Assembly: GCA_903909375.1 (NCBI GenBank)
Contig: CAIVVM010000033.1
Span: 1 to 35,803 of the forward strand
Source of the DNA: an uncultured Alphaproteobacteria bacterium
GTDB taxonomy: Bacteria; Pseudomonadota; Alphaproteobacteria; Caulobacterales; Caulobacteraceae
Length of the DNA stretch: 35,803 nt
Direction of reading: 5' to 3'
This document shows, in pieces, positions 33,681 through 35,803 of the stretch. The translations under genes and the position numbers were made by a program. Numbering within the stretch: the stretch's first letter is position 1; each line of letters opens with the position of its first letter. The notes below the pieces were generated by a model that saw only the letters and a program-made list of their open reading frames with translations, did not search any database and had not been told where the DNA came from.

Positions 33681-34322
33681 TCAGCCGAACCGGTAGGGCG
33701 GGGGACGGGGCTTGCCGTGGAAGGCCGGCGGGGGGCCGGAGAGGGTGGAGGCGCCGCCAAGCAGCGCCGATTTGGGCGGGGCCTTGGGCCGGGTCATCAG
33801 CGCCACGGCGGCTGTGGCTGTGGCCGGGGCCGGCGATGCCGCAGGGCCTTTCGCGCCGGTCAGCAGGGTATCGAGTTTGGGGAGAATGTCGGCGCGGACG
33901 TGGGCGGGGAGGGCCTCGATGCGCGCCGCGTCCCGGGCGACCACGCCCAGGGTGGAGAGGAATTTCGGCAGGCTGACCGGCTCATAGTCGCGGTCGCGCT
34001 CGCGTTCCGTCGCGAAGCGTGGCTCGTCGGTTTCCGGCGGATCCTGCAACCGTTCGGTTTCCAGCCGTTCGGTCTCGAGGCGTTCGACCTCGGGCCGGGC
34101 GACGGCCCGGGGTGCAGCGCGCAGCATCAGCGACAGCCGGATCCCCATCCGCACGGCCAGAAAGCCGCGCTGGAACGCCTCGAACAACTGAAGCTGGAGT
34201 TTGCCGTCAGCCTCCGCCTTCGCCGCCTCGGCCACCGCCACGCTCAACGCATGCGCACAGTCGACCAGCGCCTCCACCATCCGGAGTTCATGTTCGGTAC
34301 GGGCGACGGCGGCGTCGTGCAT
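33681..34322 (-). CDS. Unknown protein, probable leaderless SOS gene
   Basis: A 213-aa protein not recognised as a named family. The first ~70 residues are helical (VARTEHELRMVEALVDCAHALSV, then KLQLQLFEAFQRGFLAVRMGIRL). An acidic/Arg stretch with RLETE repeats follows (~78-95), then EPVSLPKFLSTLGVVARDAARIEALPAHVRADILPKLDTLL, and a Pro/Ala-rich tail. No signal peptide. ATG 34322 has no ribosome site upstream, but a promoter places transcription start at or next to the ATG. A LexA box covers the -10. The open frame reaches 34400, but the promoter would lie inside that extension, so the ATG is preferred. The SOS link is inferred from the box alone; it could be a DNA-damage-induced regulator or division inhibitor. 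Confidence 0.75.
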   Translation of the reverse strand: MHDAAVARTEHELRMVEALVDCAHALSVAVAEAAKAEADGKLQLQLFEAFQRGFLAVRMGIRLSLMLRAAPRAVARPEVERLETERLETERLQDPPETDEPRFATERERDRDYEPVSLPKFLSTLGVVARDAARIEALPAHVRADILPKLDTLLTGAKGPAASPAPATATAAVALMTRPKAPPKSALLGGASTLSGPPPAFHGKPRPPPYRFG

Positions 34323-34324
34323 AG

Positions 34325-34339
34325 GAACAAAAGTAGAAC
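34325..34339 (-). promoter_or_regulatory. LexA (SOS) box, GTTC-N7-GTTC
   Basis: On the minus strand this reads GTTC-TACTTTT-GTTC, an exact match to the direct-repeat LexA box of alphaproteobacteria (GTTCN7GTTC). It ends 2 nt before ATG 34322 and contains the -10 hexamer, so LexA bound here would block RNA polymerase. Confidence 0.75.
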
Positions 34340-34358
34340 ATGATGGGGTGGTTGTAAA
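34330..34358 (-). promoter_or_regulatory. Candidate promoter of the SOS gene (-35 TTTACA, -10 TACTTT)
   Basis: Read on the minus strand: TTTACA (34353-34358), a 17-nt spacer, then TACTTT (34330-34335). The -10 is followed by 7 nt and then the ATG, so the start of transcription falls on or beside the start codon. This would make the mRNA leaderless, which fits the missing ribosome site. Confidence 0.5.
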
Positions 34359-34678
34359 GTGTTTGCGGGGCCGTTTTTGCGGCAGGGCCGTTTGTGGCAA
34401 GCGCGCTTGTGACGTTTCGGTTTGTGAGGCGCGTCGGCGCAGGCCCCGCCATGGATCTCATGGCGGCCAGTTGGCTTGGGCGTCAGGCTCGCATCATCCG
34501 TGAGATTTAAGGTTGGGAGGCATCTGACGATGCGCTTTCAACTGGGGGCGGGACTGCATGCCATGACGACCTGTCCCCGAACTCCTGTCACCGTACTCCC
34601 GGTTGGACCTGTCACCCTAATTCCCGTCTAAAGGCTTTGGTGTAGGACGGCGGACGCCGCCAGAGGAGAACACTAGAA
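34340..34678. other. Gene-free stretch with palindrome and repeat debris
   Basis: Beyond the SOS promoter I see no gene in ~320 bp. It holds a perfect 12-bp palindrome CAAGCGCGCTTG (34398-34409), a 19-codon frame at 34451-34510 without support, and the CCTGTC repeats at 34570-34626. The stretch marks the junction between chromosomal genes and the mrr region. Confidence 0.4.
34570..34626. repeat. Three imperfect CCTGTCxCC repeats, possible IS end remnant
   Basis: Similar units CCTGTCCCCGAACTCC (34570), CCTGTCACCGTACTCCC (34584) and CCTGTCACCCTAATTCCC (34608) stand in the same orientation, 14 and 24 bp apart. Reiterated short motifs like this occur at ends of some insertion sequences (for example the IS21 family). 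No transposase is attached, so the origin is a guess. Confidence 0.4.
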
Positions 34679-35608
34679 ATGGCCGTTCCTGACTATCAGG
34701 CCCTCATGCTGCCCTTGCTCAAACGGTCCGCCGCGATGAAGCGACCGGTGAGCATAATGGAGGTGCAGCCGTTAGTCGCAGCGGACCTCAAACTCACCGA
34801 TGAGCAACTGGCTGAGAGACTGCCCAGCGGTCGCCAGGGCGTCCTCCACAACCGCCTGCATTGGTCAAAGCAATACCTGACGCGGGCTGGCCTCCTGCGA
34901 TCTACGAGGAGGGGCCAGTTCGAGGTGACCGACGAGGGACATGCTCTACTCGCCAAGGGCCTTCCGGGGATAAGCAACGATCTCCTAAACCAGTACCCTG
35001 CGTTCGTTGCATGGCGGCAGCGCGAGCCGGACGGCGAGGCTCCTGTGCTTATCCAAGCCAAGCCGAACGCGCCGGTATTTCAAGCGATCACTCCAGAGGA
35101 GCGCATTGAGGCGGCGCGCGGTGAACTTGATGCGAGCCTAAGGGCCGACGTCCTCGACCGTGTCCGTCAAATGACGCCGGGCGACTTTGAAGCCCTCATT
35201 ACTCTGTTGCTCATACGTATGGGATACGGCCAGGGCCGGGAGGAAATGGCTGAGGCTCTTGGCGGCTCGGGGGACGGGGGTGTGGACGGGGTAGTACACC
35301 AAGACCCCCTTGGTCTCGACCGCGTCTATATCCAGGCAAAACGCTACAAAGAGGGCAACACCGTTGGTCCCGATGCGATCAACAGCTTCATTGGCGCACT
35401 CAACATCAAGAGGGCAAACAAGGGCCTGTTCGTTACAGCATCGGCCTTCACCAAGCAGGCAAAGGACCATGCCGAGAGATCATCAACCCATGTAGTGTTG
35501 GTCGATGGAGACCGCCTTGCCGAGCTTATGGTGCGTCACGCCGTAGGCGTCGTGGTGCGAGATACGGTCGAGATCAAAGCGATTGATGAGGGTTTCTTTG
35601 GCGAATGA
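34679..35608 (+). CDS. mrr: Mrr-type restriction endonuclease
   Basis: A 309-aa enzyme expected to cut modified foreign DNA (type IV restriction). The N-terminal Mrr_N winged helix covers ~5-95 (VPDYQALMLPLLKRSA, LHNRLHWSKQYLTRAGLL, GQFEVTDEGHALL). The C-terminal PD-(D/E)xK domain begins MTPGDFEALITLLLIRMGYG (E171), and the active site is D203 in DGGVDGVV with Q219-A-K221 in VYIQAKRY. No methylase or specificity gene is nearby, as expected for Mrr. Codon use is less GC-biased than in the core genes, suggesting transfer. GGAG lies about 11 nt before ATG 34679. Confidence 0.93.
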   Translation: MAVPDYQALMLPLLKRSAAMKRPVSIMEVQPLVAADLKLTDEQLAERLPSGRQGVLHNRLHWSKQYLTRAGLLRSTRRGQFEVTDEGHALLAKGLPGISNDLLNQYPAFVAWRQREPDGEAPVLIQAKPNAPVFQAITPEERIEAARGELDASLRADVLDRVRQMTPGDFEALITLLLIRMGYGQGREEMAEALGGSGDGGVDGVVHQDPLGLDRVYIQAKRYKEGNTVGPDAINSFIGALNIKRANKGLFVTASAFTKQAKDHAERSSTHVVLVDGDRLAELMVRHAVGVVVRDTVEIKAIDEGFFGE

Positions 35609-35660
35609 TTCAGCGCGGGGGGACGGCATATACCTTCGCCGGATCCGACAATTTCAACAA

Positions 35661-35690
35661 CACCCGCTCATCCCGGCGAATGCCGGGAGG
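35661..35690. repeat. REP-type hairpin at the IS border
   Basis: CACCCGCTCATCCCGGC-GAAT-GCCGGGA contains a perfect 6-bp stem CCCGGC/GCCGGG (35672-35687). It resembles the CATCCCGGCGAAAGCCGGGA repeat common in Caulobacterales genomes. It abuts the transposase reading frame, as if an IS had inserted in, or recombined at, the repeat. Confidence 0.55.
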
Positions 35691-35803
35691 TGGATTCTCG
35701 TTTGAAGTGCAACAGGTGCTTGGAGAAGACCTCAACCGGGGTGCGGAAGTCCAGGCATTGTCGCGGGGTGTTGTTGAAGGCGACGACGGCGGCGGCGATC
35801 TGG
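35668..35803 (-). CDS. C-terminal fragment of an IS30-like transposase, cut by window edge
   Basis: The last 45 codons of a frame entering from the right edge read QIAAAVVAFNNTPRQC, then LDFRTPVEVFSKHLL and HFKREST, ending at TGA 35668. FNNTPRxCLxxxTPxEVF is the typical end of IS30-family transposases. The final residues SRHSPG and the stop are encoded by a REP-type hairpin rather than by IS sequence, so the original end may be altered. Whether the element is intact to the right cannot be seen. Confidence 0.8.
   Translation of the reverse strand, partial: QIAAAVVAFNNTPRQCLDFRTPVEVFSKHLLHFKRESTSRHSPG

Overview
The window is a high-GC stretch of alphaproteobacterial chromosome, most likely from the Caulobacterales (Caulobacter/Phenylobacterium type). 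Support for this: two large TonB-dependent receptors and many exported enzymes, a PEPxxWAM-type PEP-CTERM protein, the aroK-aroB-CorC gene order, a DUF3297 gene, and an alphaproteobacterial SOS box (GTTC-N7-GTTC). No rRNA, tRNA or CRISPR array was seen. The last ~1.3 kb (an Mrr-type restriction gene and an IS30-like transposase end) looks like acquired DNA.

Layout. (1) 1-8.6 kb: a DUF3604 (PHP-like) protein running off the left edge, a divergent TonB receptor, a PhyH-type Fe(II)/2-oxoglutarate dioxygenase downstream of an unusual Tat-exported argininosuccinate-lyase-like enzyme, and two exported proteins of unknown function. The region resembles an uptake-and-degradation neighbourhood, but its substrate cannot be read from the sequence. 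(2) 8.6-13.7 kb: a glycine-rich PEP-CTERM surface protein behind a 438-bp leader rich in GANTC sites, an exported methyltransferase-like protein, an S9B dipeptidyl peptidase and a DUF3297 protein. (3) 13.7-21 kb, the core block: aroK, aroB and a CorC-type transporter are chained by stop/start overlaps. Divergent from them are an exported helical-repeat protein and xerD, also overlapping. A glycine-zipper protein broken by a single-base frameshift follows, then accA and a strong bidirectional terminator. (4) 21-24.2 kb: a second TonB receptor of 1041 aa.

(5) 24.4-32.7 kb, a catabolic block: a TetR regulator, an epoxide hydrolase and a threonine-aldolase-like PLP enzyme on one strand, divergent from a carotenoid/stilbene oxygenase that is followed by a 45-codon ORF overlapping its stop codon. 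A palindrome in the shared promoter is the probable TetR operator. Then come a lipocalin-like protein, a flavin monooxygenase, and an exported SdsA-type alkylsulfatase with all seven metal ligands. (6) 32.8-35.8 kb: an exported LamG-like protein, a MITE-like inverted repeat, an unknown gene that appears to be a leaderless SOS gene, repeat debris, the mrr gene, and an IS30-like fragment joined to a REP-type hairpin.

The most notable observations are the LexA box placed on the promoter and start codon of an uncharacterised gene (34.3 kb), the exported argininosuccinate-lyase homologue (4.8-6.3 kb), the one-base frameshift in a tandem-repeat envelope protein (19.35 kb), and the overlooked small ORF after the carotenoid oxygenase (28.76 kb).
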